NCBI GenBank assembly: GCA_003576845.1
Contig: QEVJ01000017.1
Location: forward strand, 1-61,086
Origin: Planctomycetota bacterium
GTDB taxonomy: Bacteria > Planctomycetota > Planctomycetia > Pirellulales > PLA5
Direction: 5' to 3'
DNA: 61,086 bases
The notes under the pieces are model-generated. The model ran no database searches. It had not been told where the DNA came from and worked only from the letters and a program-made list of their open reading frames with translations. Below are positions 52,685 to 60,596 of the stretch, in pieces. Both the position numbers and the translations under genes were made by a program. The first letter of the stretch is position 1; each line of letters begins with the position of its first letter.

Positions 52685-54001
52685 CTACTTGCCGGCAAAG
52701 ACGACCGAAGCGCCGCCAAGCGGGACATCGTCGGCGGCGGCGACGGTGGTGTCGTCCTTTTCGTTGGGCAATACGCGGACGAACACGATTTCGCCGGGGC
52801 GGGGCTGAAGCTCTTGCATTCGCCTTTCGTCGGGCCAGTTAAGACGAATGGCGATCGGCAAGCCCCATTCCTGCATGTTCGGATCGAAAAGTTGTTTGAG
52901 CGAAACGGCTTCGACGTGGGCGCCGATTTTCACGATCGCGCCGGGTACGGTTTCGTTGGAGCCGCGGAAGCGAACCTCCGCCTTCATGCCCACCCTGGGG
53001 CGAAGCGTCGAGTTCTGGCGAATGTACGCCAGCACGTACTCCGTTTTGGTCGCGGCGATCGTGCAAATGATCGTACTCGGCTGAACTACCTGACCCGGCC
53101 GGGCGAAGACGGCGCTGACGACGCCGTCGAATGGAGCTCGAATCTTTAGAAACTCCTTCTGGGCCTCAATCTCGTCGACCTCTGCGAGCTTCGCTTCCAT
53201 CTCCTTCTGGACGGGCGCGAGCTGCTTTTCCACATCCGTTTTCGGCGGCGGCGGAAGCGACGTCGACATTTCGGCGAGCGACTTCGCTTCTTTGGCGATC
53301 ATGTCGTAGCGCGCCTTGGCGGCCTGGTACGTTTCCTGCGCCACTAACATCAACTTGATCGCCTCGATCATCTGCGGGTCGGAGACGACCTGTCCATCGC
53401 GCTCGCGACCTTCGTTCTTGACGATCGCCTTGCTCGCTTCGTCCCATCGCAAATTCGAGAAGGGCAAATACTTCTCGTAGATCTCCTTATTGCGTTGGTA
53501 TTCGATCTCGGCGACGCGGAACTCTTGCCAGTCCTTCCAATACTGAACCTTCAAATCGGTCTTTACGCCGATCAGGTCGACGCTCGCTTGCAGTTGATTC
53601 GCCGCATAGTCGGCGGTCAAGCGCAAGTCTTCGTACTTCGCAGTGGCAAGAATCTCGTCCAGCGATGCCTTGAGGCTTTCGGCCTCGGCCGTCAGCACCC
53701 GGATGCGCGCGTCGAGCGCTTTCGAATCGAGAACGGCGATCACCTGGCCCTTGCGAACCTCGGTGAACTCCTCGAGCACCGGGTAACCCGGACCGGAGAG
53801 GATTTCGCCGGCTACCTGCGGCACGATATCGGCCCGCGGCGCGTAGACTTCACCCATCGTGCCGCCGCCGTTGCCGTTCGCGTTCCACAGCCAAACGACG
53901 AGCGCGCCGCAGCCCAAGAAGGCCAGGATCGGCAGACCGCTCTGGCAGAACATCTGCAAGCGGCGTTTTCCGGGAATCGGTACAGGCGACAGTCTTCCCA
54001 C
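52685..54001 (-). CDS. HlyD-family membrane fusion protein
   Basis: The 438-residue adaptor has an N-terminal span (LPILAFLGCGALVVWLW), a biotinyl-lipoyl-like half (ADIVPQVAGEILSGPGYPVL, RKGQVIAVLDSKALDARI) and a long coiled coil (about 85-275). The second lipoyl half, IRAPFDGVVSAVFARPGQVV, and a beta-barrel domain with PRVGMKAEVRFRGSNETVPG end the protein. Such proteins bridge an inner-membrane exporter and an outer-membrane channel. No exporter ATPase, RND pump or TolC gene is adjacent, so its partners lie outside the window. A good promoter is found about 240 nt upstream (54244-54272). Confidence 0.88.
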   Translation of the reverse strand: MGRLSPVPIPGKRRLQMFCQSGLPILAFLGCGALVVWLWNANGNGGGTMGEVYAPRADIVPQVAGEILSGPGYPVLEEFTEVRKGQVIAVLDSKALDARIRVLTAEAESLKASLDEILATAKYEDLRLTADYAANQLQASVDLIGVKTDLKVQYWKDWQEFRVAEIEYQRNKEIYEKYLPFSNLRWDEASKAIVKNEGRERDGQVVSDPQMIEAIKLMLVAQETYQAAKARYDMIAKEAKSLAEMSTSLPPPPKTDVEKQLAPVQKEMEAKLAEVDEIEAQKEFLKIRAPFDGVVSAVFARPGQVVQPSTIICTIAATKTEYVLAYIRQNSTLRPRVGMKAEVRFRGSNETVPGAIVKIGAHVEAVSLKQLFDPNMQEWGLPIAIRLNWPDERRMQELQPRPGEIVFVRVLPNEKDDTTVAAADDVPLGGASVVFAGK

Positions 54002-54243
54002 CGTCTCAACTCTCCCGAGGCGACAACTTCACCGACCACCCGACGGCCACAACGCTCGATCGCCCAATCGGCGCGTGCTGCAAAAAACAGTTTCTGCCTA
54101 AATTCACTCGTATACGTTAACTCCGCGCGCGTGGTTCAATCGACGCACAGGAGTCGACACCTTGGTCTCGTATCCTTCAGCGCAACAACCATACGCGGTA
54201 CCAACGGCGCGCATGCGCGCACAGCCGCGCTCACGAAACGCTA

Positions 54244-54272
54244 ATCTTAGTCGAATCGTCCCCGTTTTGCAA
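54244..54272 (-). promoter_or_regulatory. Sigma-70 promoter upstream of the HlyD-family gene
   Basis: On the minus strand TTGCAA (54272-54267), a 17-bp spacer and TAAGAT (54249-54244) match consensus spacing. The predicted start near 54237 leaves a leader of about 235 nt before the ATG at 54001. Confidence 0.6.
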
Positions 54273-54810
54273 ATAAGTTGACCGAAATCTTTTGGTAAAC
54301 GACCTGGTGTGCGCTTTGAGAAGCTGGGAGGCCGGGGAAAACTTTGCCGGACAATCGCCTCGCCGTGACCGCGTGGAACCGGCCAGACCGAAAACCACTA
54401 CCCCAGAGGTAGTCGACGTGTCCGCCGCCAGCGTCTCGGCCCAGCGAGCGTCGGGGGATACACATCGCCGAACGTCCTGGTCCGGATCCGCTCGCCGACC
54501 GGAGTTTTGGCTCCCGACGAAACCCATCAGAAATCGCCCGCCTCGATTTGCTAATCGCCCCGCGACGGGATTGCCGATGCTAAGGCGGCTTGATACCATC
54601 CCGAGCCGCTTCGCGACTGGCGGAGCCGCGGAACAGTCCCGCGCTCGTCGGTTGGCGATCGGGACGTGGTGGGTTCGTCACGATGCCGATTTTCCACGGG
54701 TGACGACCGCGGTGACGCCGATCGTCAACATCCGAATCGAGCGACCGCGCAAATTCGACGATTCCCAAACGAAACTCGGTTTTTCGCGCTCGCGGCCGCG
54801 AAAAATCGGA

Positions 54811-54816
54811 TAGAAT
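54811..54816 (+). promoter_or_regulatory. Possible -10 box for the RNA candidate
   Basis: TAGAAT lies 14 nt before the closing stem of the structured RNA. No good -35 hexamer is found at 16-18 bases, so this is tentative. Confidence 0.3.
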
Positions 54817-54822
54817 ATCGAA

Positions 54823-55035
54823 CGAGGACAGAATCAAACTTACCGGCGTGTAATTCCGGCGGGTGGACCAATTTGTTATCGTGAGCCGAAGCCACCAAAC
54901 GGCTGTGCTTAGCACCGCCCGGCCTCCGCTCTTCTCGAAGCGACACCACCGTCGCAATCGGCCGGAAGTTTGATTCCGTACACGAAAAGGCCCCTGACTC
55001 GTCCGATCCTGGGTGAGTCGGAGGCCTTTTTCTTT
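54823..55035 (+). ncRNA. Candidate structured non-coding RNA with intrinsic terminator
   Basis: GAATCAAACTT-A-CCGGC (54831-54847) pairs with GCCGG-AAGTTTGATTC (54961-54976), a 16-bp stem with a single bulged A. It encloses 113 nt. Inside are GGC-T-GTGC-TTA-GCAC-C-GCC (54901-54919), a perfect GCGAC-ACCACC-GTCGC hairpin (54940-54955), an alternative CGCT...AGCG (54927-54942), and GGTGG...CCACC (54862-54896). Thirteen bases after the closing stem comes a strong terminator with a T-tract. No plus-strand protein gene ends here, so the terminator must serve this element or regulate the TPR gene that begins 244 nt later. I compared it by memory with 6S RNA, SRP RNA, tmRNA, RNase P RNA and common riboswitches and matched none. 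Confidence 0.55.
54989..55035 (+). terminator. Intrinsic terminator ending the RNA candidate
   Basis: GGCCCCTGACTC and GAGTCGGAGGCC form a 12-position stem with two non-canonical contacts and a 14-nt loop, followed by TTTTTCTTT. It is a strong plus-strand terminator; a weaker run of T follows on the other strand. Confidence 0.85.
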
Positions 55036-55054
55036 GCGCCGCGGGCTCTCCACT

Positions 55055-55144
55055 GGGTGCCACTGCTGGCTTGTCAAGCAGTGAGAATGTCCGATTGAAG
55101 TCGCCTCGCGATTCGCACTGCTGGACAAGCAAGCAGTGGCACCC
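55055..55144. repeat. Inverted repeat, GGGTGCCACTGCTGG family
   Basis: GGGTGCCACTGCTGGCTTGT... (55055-55083) pairs with ...CAAGCAGTGGCACCC (55116-55144), with two mismatches in 29 bases. Each arm is partly palindromic. A single related arm is at 28336. Confidence 0.88.
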
Positions 55145-55278
55145 GCCGAGTACGGAGCGTGCCGCCAGGGCACTTGCCGTAGCCAGCGCCCCGCGGCCTC
55201 GCAATAATGTCGGTCGGCGGCACGCCCCCGCGCAACTTTGCCAACCCGTGCCGTTTCTCACTGCCGGAGACTTCCGCA

Positions 55279-57012
55279 ATGCGACCTCGTCCCATGCGAT
55301 ATGGCATGATTGTGGCCCTGGCGTTTCTCGGCGTTGCCGCGACGCGTACGGCGCCACTGAAGGCCCAAGAAGACGCCGGCCTGGCCGAACTCGACGAAGC
55401 CACCCAGCTCAAGCTCAGCGCCAAGACGTTCGACGACCTCGGCAATGTCGTCGACCTGGCCGAAAAAGCCATCGACAAGGGTCTTTCCGACGCGAACAAG
55501 AAATTCGCCCTGACGCTCATCACGTCGTCGCTCTTGCAACGGGCCACCGCCGTTTCCGACGCGATTTTCCGCCGCTCGCCGCCCGATCCCCGCTGGCCCC
55601 AGCTTCGCCGGCTGGCGATGACCGACATCGAGCGGGCGCTCAAAAACGATCCCAATTTCGCCGCGGGCCACCTGCTCATCGCCCGGCTCGAAGCGATGCC
55701 CGGCGGCGACCGCGAGCGCGCCAAGAAATCGTTCGACGAAGCGTTGCGGCTGGCCTCCGACGACGAAGCCAAGGCCGAGACGTACCTCGCCCGCGCCGGT
55801 TTTCAAGAAGAACCGGACAAGCAACTCGAAGACTTGAACGAAGCGGTCAAGCTTGCGCCGCAAAGCGCCGAGGCGATCCGCACCCGCGGCATGCACTACT
55901 TCGGCCGCGGCAAGAACGAAGAGGCCCTCGCCGACCTCGACGCGGCCCTCAAGCTTCAGCCCGACAACGTCGAAACCCACGAAGCCCGCGGTGTCGCGCT
56001 GCTGATGCTCAAGAAGTTCGACGAAGCGATCGCCGCGTTCGACAAGGCGATATCGATTTCGCCGAAGCTGCCGGGCTTGTACGTCAACCGCGCCCGCGTC
56101 TATGCCCTCAAGGAAGATTTCGACAAGGCGATGAAGGACTTGGGCGAAGCCCTGGCCATCGACCGCAACGACGTGGGCGCACTGCTGCTGCGGGCCCGCG
56201 TCTATCAGGTCCAGCAGAAGTTCGACGACGCCATGAACGACGTCAACCGCCTGTTGCGCGTTCGGCCGGGTTTGATCGCCGGAATCGAGCTCCGCGCGGG
56301 CATCAACGCCGCCCAAGGCAACTACAAGGAAGCCATCGACGACCTCGAACTCCTTCGCCGCGACGACCCGAGCGACGTTGAGCGGGCGATCCAACTCGGC
56401 ATGATCTACAACGCCGCCAAGCGGCCCCGCAAGGCGATCGAAGTCTTCGACGACGTGTTGCAAAAGAGCAAGGGCAATTGGAGCGCCCACTACGGCCGCG
56501 CCGACGCGCTGTTGTCGATCGGCAAGCACGTCGAAGCGGTCGCCGATTACGAGATCGCCCTCAAGGAACAGCCGGAAAACAGCGGCATTCTCAATAATCT
56601 TGCCTGGGTGCTCGCCACGTCGCCGATGGACAACGTCCGCAACGCCAAGCGATCGATCGAACTCGGCACGAAGGCTTGCGAGGTGACGGAATTCAAACGC
56701 CCGCACATTCTCAGCACGCTCGCGGCGGGTTATGCGGAAGCCGGCGACTGGGAAAACGCCGTGAAGTGGTCACAAAAATCGCTCGAAGTCGCCGAAGACG
56801 ACGACGAGAACCGCCCGCAGCTCGAAAAAGAACTCCAAAGCTACAAAGACAAGAAACCCTGGCGGGAACTCCAAAACGAAGACGCCGACGCGCCGAAAGA
56901 TTCGAAACCGGAAGAACCCAAGCCGGACGAACCGAAAGAAGAACCCAAATCGGACGAACCAAAGACAGAAGAGCCCAAGAAAGAAGAGCCGAAGAGCGAA
57001 GAACCGAAGTAG
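55279..57012 (+). CDS. Secreted TPR-repeat protein with acidic tail
   Basis: The 577-residue protein has a signal peptide (MIVALAFLGVAATRTAPLKA). About nine tetratricopeptide repeats follow, for example AIRTRGMHYFGRGKNEEALA, NVETHEARGVALLMLKKFDE, LYVNRARVYALKEDFDKAMK and WSAHYGRADALLSIGKHVEA. The last 45 residues are a Lys/Glu/Pro repeat (KPEEPKPDEPKEEPKSDEPK). It is probably a periplasmic scaffold for protein complexes. The start has GGAG at good distance. The upstream RNA element and terminator could control it. Confidence 0.88.
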   Translation: MRPRPMRYGMIVALAFLGVAATRTAPLKAQEDAGLAELDEATQLKLSAKTFDDLGNVVDLAEKAIDKGLSDANKKFALTLITSSLLQRATAVSDAIFRRSPPDPRWPQLRRLAMTDIERALKNDPNFAAGHLLIARLEAMPGGDRERAKKSFDEALRLASDDEAKAETYLARAGFQEEPDKQLEDLNEAVKLAPQSAEAIRTRGMHYFGRGKNEEALADLDAALKLQPDNVETHEARGVALLMLKKFDEAIAAFDKAISISPKLPGLYVNRARVYALKEDFDKAMKDLGEALAIDRNDVGALLLRARVYQVQQKFDDAMNDVNRLLRVRPGLIAGIELRAGINAAQGNYKEAIDDLELLRRDDPSDVERAIQLGMIYNAAKRPRKAIEVFDDVLQKSKGNWSAHYGRADALLSIGKHVEAVADYEIALKEQPENSGILNNLAWVLATSPMDNVRNAKRSIELGTKACEVTEFKRPHILSTLAAGYAEAGDWENAVKWSQKSLEVAEDDDENRPQLEKELQSYKDKKPWRELQNEDADAPKDSKPEEPKPDEPKEEPKSDEPKTEEPKKEEPKSEEPK

Positions 57013-57057
57013 CTCGTCCAGCACGTCCGGCGCATCCTTAGAAGACAGCCGGGGTAC

Positions 57058-57198
57058 TTTTTTAACGCAGCGGGAGCAGAGGTCTCGCAATGGACGCGGA
57101 GAAGAACGGTATCGCCTGCGATGTGCAGACTCGAAACGGAAGTGCATTCTCTGCGACCTCTGCGCGACCTCCGCGCCCTCTGCGTTAAGAAACGAACC
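57058..57198. repeat. GCAGAGG-family inverted repeat, copy 2
   Basis: TTAACGCAGCGGGAGCAGAG (left, from 57058) faces CTCTGCGCGACCTCCGCGCC and CTCTGCGTTAAGAAACGAAC (right, 57144-57198). The right end is the same as the element at 32833-33028. It begins 45 nt after the TPR gene stop. Confidence 0.85.
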
Positions 57199-57257
57199 AA
57201 CTCGACTTCCAATCGCCGCCTGGAACTTTCGGACGAACGTCACCAGGAGAACTCGCC

Positions 57258-57767
57258 ATGCGACAAGCCAAAGAGCACGCGGACAACCGCAACTGGATGG
57301 AGACGATCGTCCGGCACATTCCCGGCTTCAAGGGCTATCTCGAAAAGGAATACCGCCGCGAGAGCGATGAGTTGCAGCGGAACTGGCTCGCCGCCCGCTT
57401 GCAGCAAAGCAAGAAGGGCCTCAACGAGTACATGCAGGACCTGACCGCGGCCGGCAACCTCGACGCGCTCCCGGCAGTCGAGCGCGTTCGCCTCCGCCTC
57501 GACAAGCTGCAGAACCGTATCGCGAGCGCCATGCAAGGTTACAGCGGCATGTTCGACCTGGTCCGCATCGACGAGTCGGTTCTCGATCGCGTCTATCAGC
57601 ACGACGCGAACCTCGTCGACGAAGTCGAAACGCTCGCCGACACGATCGAATCTCTCCCCACCAAATCCGACCCGCCGGCCACCCTGGCAGCCGCAATCAT
57701 CCAACAAATCGACGCCCTGGAAGAAGCCTGGGACATGCGCGAAGATATCCTTAAGGGAATGGAGTGA
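57258..57767 (+). CDS. Conserved small helical protein of unknown function
   Basis: The 169-residue protein is predicted to be all helical. It starts RQAKEHADNRNWMETIVRHI and has the segment IPGFKGYLEKEYRRESDELQ, which I recall from uncharacterised proteins of several phyla, then LAARLQQSKKGLNEYMQDLT and FDLVRIDESVLDRVYQHDAN. No signal peptide or catalytic motif is seen. AGGAG precedes the ATG at 57258. It ends 5 bases before a 13-copy heptamer array. Confidence 0.75.
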   Translation: MRQAKEHADNRNWMETIVRHIPGFKGYLEKEYRRESDELQRNWLAARLQQSKKGLNEYMQDLTAAGNLDALPAVERVRLRLDKLQNRIASAMQGYSGMFDLVRIDESVLDRVYQHDANLVDEVETLADTIESLPTKSDPPATLAAAIIQQIDALEEAWDMREDILKGME

Positions 57768-57772
57768 GAGAA

Positions 57773-57863
57773 GTCTCAAGTCTCAAGTCTCAAGTCTCAA
57801 GTCTCAAGTCTCAAGTCTCAAGTCTCAAGTCTCAAGTCTCAAGTCTCAAGTCTCAAGTCTCAA
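57773..57863. repeat. Tandem heptamer, 13 exact copies of GTCTCAA
   Basis: The 7-bp unit GTCTCAA is repeated 13 times without error over 91 bases, starting 5 nt after a stop codon. Length variation by slippage is likely. Confidence 0.97.
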
Positions 57864-57893
57864 GACTCGGCGGATCAACCGCGCGTTCCCCCC

Positions 57894-57938
57894 AATCCCG
57901 AATCCCGACCCCCGAATCCTGACCCCCGACCCCCGACC
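57894..57938. repeat. Heptamer array abutting the fba start codon
   Basis: Six units, AATCCCG, AATCCCG, ACCCCCG, AATCCTG, ACCCCCG and ACCCCCG, then ACC, end directly at the ATG of fba, so no Shine-Dalgarno sequence is present there. Confidence 0.9.
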
Positions 57939-58973
57939 ATGCCACTCGTCCCCCTTCGCCTGCTGCTCGACCATGCTGCCGAACACAACTACGGTTTGGC
58001 CGCGTTCAACGTCAACAACATGGAACAGATCCAGGCGATCATGGAAGCCGCCAAGGAGACCGACTCGCCGGTCATCATTCAGGCCTCGCGCGGCGCGCGC
58101 AGTTATTCGCAAGATGCCTACTTGCGGCATTTGATGCTCGCCGCGGCCGAGTTGTATCCCAACATCCCGGTCGCCATGCACCAGGACCACGGCAATAGCC
58201 CCGCGACGTGCGCCAGCGCGATCGAGCAGGGCTTTACGTCGGTGATGATGGACGGCTCGCTCAAGGAAGACGGCAAGTCCCCGGCCGACTACGCCTACAA
58301 CGTCCGCGTGACGAAAGAAGTCGTCCAACTCGCGCACGCCCGCGGCATCTCCGTCGAGGGCGAGCTCGGCTGCTTGGGTTCGCTCGAAACGGGCATGGGC
58401 GACAAGGAAGACGGCCACGGCGCCGAAGGCCAGCTTTCGCACGACCAGCTTCTCACCGATCCGGAGGAAGCCGCCCGCTTCGTCGCCGACACGGGCGTCG
58501 ACGCGCTAGCCGTCGCGATCGGCACGAGCCACGGCGCCTACAAGTTCACCCGCAAGCCCGACGGCGCGGTGCTCGCCATGGACCGCATCAAGGAAATCCA
58601 CAAGCGGCTGCCGAACTGCCACCTCGTGATGCACGGCAGTTCGAGCGTCCCGCAAGAGCTGCAAGACATCATCAACCGCTACGGCGGCCAGATGAAGCAA
58701 ACCTGGGGCGTCCCCGTCGAAGAAATCCAACTCGGCATCAAACACGGCGTAAGAAAAATCAACGTCGACACGGATTGCCGCATGGCGATCACGGGAGCGA
58801 TCCGCAAGGTGCTCGCCGAAACTCCCGAGAAGTTCGATCCCCGCGACTATCTCAAGCCGGCGCGGGATGCGATGAAAAAGGTCTGCGTGGCACGCATGAC
58901 ATCGTTCGGCCAAGCGGGGCACGCGAGCAAGATCAAGCCGGTGACGCTGGGGGAGATGGCGAAGCGGTACTAA
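57939..58973 (+). CDS. fba: Class II fructose-bisphosphate aldolase
   Basis: The 344-residue zinc enzyme of glycolysis and gluconeogenesis has [40 protein letters not shown] (with the catalytic aspartate and zinc histidine in QDHG), [45 protein letters not shown] and [16 protein letters not shown]. All metal and substrate positions look present. The start matches family members, although the region just before it is a C-rich heptamer array with no ribosome site. It may depend on a leader-independent or leaderless start. Confidence 0.95.
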   Translation: MPLVPLRLLLDHAAEHNYGLAAFNVNNMEQIQAIMEAAKETDSPVIIQASRGARSYSQDAYLRHLMLAAAELYPNIPVAMHQDHGNSPATCASAIEQGFTSVMMDGSLKEDGKSPADYAYNVRVTKEVVQLAHARGISVEGELGCLGSLETGMGDKEDGHGAEGQLSHDQLLTDPEEAARFVADTGVDALAVAIGTSHGAYKFTRKPDGAVLAMDRIKEIHKRLPNCHLVMHGSSSVPQELQDIINRYGGQMKQTWGVPVEEIQLGIKHGVRKINVDTDCRMAITGAIRKVLAETPEKFDPRDYLKPARDAMKKVCVARMTSFGQAGHASKIKPVTLGEMAKRY

Positions 58974-59036
58974 GCGTCGCGGATTTCTAGGCGAGCCACT
59001 ATTTGACGCGGTCCGGCGTGCTGGTAGGATGCTAGC

Positions 59037-59315
59037 ATGACGAGAACAGAAGTACATCTTCGCGCGGCCGAGTTCTTCGCTGGGATCGGGCTCGTTCGCC
59101 TGGGTTTGGAGCGGCAAGGATGGTCGGTGGTCTTTGCCAACGACCTCGATCCGCAGAAGAAGCGGATGTACGAAGCCAACTTCGGTGACGAGCATTGGAA
59201 TCCCAAGGATGTCCATACGCTCGAACCCGACGAAGTGCCCGACTGCGATTTGTTTACGGCGTCGTTTCCGTGCAACGATCTTTCGATCGCTGGGGCTTGG
59301 CGGGGGCTCAATTGA
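59037..59315 (+). pseudogene. Truncated DNA (cytosine-5) methyltransferase
   Basis: The 92-residue frame has motif I AAEFFAGIGLVRLGLERQGW, FANDLDPQKKRMYEANFGDE (motif II-III) and motif IV ASFPCNDLSIAGAWRGL with the catalytic cysteine C79. It ends abruptly with N and a stop, so motifs VI-X and the target-recognition domain are gone. The following 120 bases have a different open frame that reads NASANIAEMVDKLRRKESAL and may be a tail of another deleted gene. It cannot be active. It heads a decayed restriction-modification locus. Confidence 0.85.
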
Positions 59316-59484
59316 ATGATGTCGTCGGCGTACTTAATGCGAGCGCAAACATTGCGGAAATGGTCGACAAACTGCGCCGAAAAGAATCCGCGCTGATGGA
59401 CCCAGAAAAGGAAGGACGATTTCAAGTTAAGGGTTAAGCATATGGTTCGCCAAAAAGGGAAACACCGCGTTTGGGGTAAACGAA
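59316..59484. other. Junction region in the decayed restriction-modification locus
   Basis: A short open frame (to 59437) continues out of the broken methyltransferase in a shifted register and ends with RRKESALMDPEKEGRFQVKG. It looks like the C-terminus of a protein whose front was lost. The rest is the leader of the DUF3883 gene. Confidence 0.4.
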
Positions 59485-60252
59485 ATGCGCGAGTCGAATC
59501 GCAAACGTCTTGAGACTGCCGCCATTGTCGTTGGATATGCAATGAGCCGCCTCGACGAGCGTTACTTGCGGTCGCAAGGAGTACGTACATGGAAAACGGC
59601 ATTTGAACGAGCGGCAAAAGCATTGCGCGTAAAACCGACAAGTTTGAAGAACCTTCGAGACGAATTTGATCCCGTCCACGACAACTCGCGAAAAGGCTGG
59701 CATCATAGGCCGCTTCGACCAAACCGCCAGCGCGTTATGGGCGATCTTTCCGAGGTGAGTGACGATGCCCTGCTCGAGTCTGTAAATCGCATTCTCGGCG
59801 AAGACGAGACCGCGACTGAAGAATTGCTCGATTCGCTTATTGAAGCGCGACCCCCTGTCCACAATGTTGCGGAGCGACTGTTTACTGGCCGTCGAGCGGA
59901 GAACCTTTTCTTGAGCAACTGCGAGACTTGGATCGGGATTGCGCAATCTGAAATCGTCGACCGGCGAGATTCCGCGCTTGGCTTCGACTTCGGCGTGGCG
60001 GGCAATTCAGAGCGAGCCATCGAAATCAAAGGTTTGCGCGGCGATTCAGGTGGAATTCAGTTCACGGATCGAGAATGGTCGGAGGCAAAAATACGTCGAA
60101 CGGAATATTGGTTGGTGGTTGTTGGTAACGTCGCGGCGACGCCTGTTTTCCGGCTATGGAAAGATCCGCATAGTCTTCTGAATGCGCAGTGCCGATACCA
60201 GCGAAGCGTGACGGCCGTCTGGACTTCGAGAGTGGCATTGAAAGGCGAGTGA
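59485..60252 (+). CDS. DUF3883-domain protein, predicted endonuclease
   Basis: The 255-residue protein ends in a DUF3883 domain (about 165-250), related to PD-(D/E)xK nucleases: LGFDFGVAGNSERAIEIKGL supplies D168 and the E180-x-K182 pair, followed by GGIQFTDREWSEAKIRRTEY and WLVVVGNVAATPVFRLWKDP. The N-terminal part is helical and may bind DNA (FERAAKALRVKPTSLKNLRD). Such proteins accompany C5 methyltransferases and Vsr in restriction-modification loci. The domain looks intact even though its methyltransferase is broken. The start is at MRESNRKRLET. Confidence 0.75.
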   Translation: MRESNRKRLETAAIVVGYAMSRLDERYLRSQGVRTWKTAFERAAKALRVKPTSLKNLRDEFDPVHDNSRKGWHHRPLRPNRQRVMGDLSEVSDDALLESVNRILGEDETATEELLDSLIEARPPVHNVAERLFTGRRAENLFLSNCETWIGIAQSEIVDRRDSALGFDFGVAGNSERAIEIKGLRGDSGGIQFTDREWSEAKIRRTEYWLVVVGNVAATPVFRLWKDPHSLLNAQCRYQRSVTAVWTSRVALKGE

Positions 60253-60299
60253 ATCTAATCGTTCTTTGCACACGGGAGCACGTTTCTGACGAGGTGAAA

Positions 60300-60593
60300 A
60301 TGGCGAAGATCACGGTTGAAATCCCAACATACGACCCCGAAAGCGAAGTTGAATACGATTACGAAAGGCCACATGCGTTGACTCTTCGCGAAGAGGATGG
60401 CTTGCGCGTGTTCATGGGTGACCCAAGTGACGCGAATTCTCCGGATGTAATAATTGAGCGCGCAGTCGGGTTGTGGCGGGTATTTATTCATGCGGATCGG
60501 ACTGACCCGCTTTGCGTCATTGAGATTCGCGAAGACCGCGCTAGCGTCGAGGACTATCGCGGCCGGGTTCTTTTGGAACGCACCCTCGGATAG
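60300..60593 (+). CDS. Small hypothetical protein in the restriction-modification locus
   Basis: The 97-residue protein starts MAKITVEIPTYDPESEVEYD behind a GAGGTG site. It has an acidic beta-rich sequence ending in VIEIREDRASVEDYRGRVLL. I know no family. It is 47 nt after the DUF3883 gene and directly before the vsr fragment, so it belongs to the same unit. The stop codon TAG is 3 nt from the vsr frame. Confidence 0.65.
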   Translation: MAKITVEIPTYDPESEVEYDYERPHALTLREEDGLRVFMGDPSDANSPDVIIERAVGLWRVFIHADRTDPLCVIEIREDRASVEDYRGRVLLERTLG

Positions 60594-60596
60594 GCA

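Larger units (their letters stand above)
54002..55278. other. Long gene-poor region with promoter, RNA candidate and repeat
   Basis: About 1.28 kb without a convincing protein gene; open frames on both strands are Arg/Ser-rich shadows. It contains a minus-strand promoter (54244-54272), a structured RNA candidate with a terminator (54811-55035) and an inverted repeat (55055-55144). The stretch 54273-54800 shows nothing I can name. Confidence 0.6.

Noticed and set aside
54292-54813. 173-codon plus-strand frame and overlapping 122-codon minus-strand frame
   Set aside because: Both are Arg/Ser-rich without motifs or ribosome sites, and the minus frame overlaps a promoter.
54823-55035. 6S RNA, SRP RNA or tmRNA identity for the structured RNA
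   Set aside because: No GGAAGGGAGCAGCC-like SRP loop, no tRNA-like end and no single long hairpin with a central bubble are seen.
54725-55357. Minus-strand 210-codon frame over the RNA candidate
   Set aside because: It crosses a terminator and two strong hairpins and has no domain or composition of a real protein.
57773-57863. CRISPR array
   Set aside because: The units are 7 bp with no spacers, so it is a simple tandem repeat.
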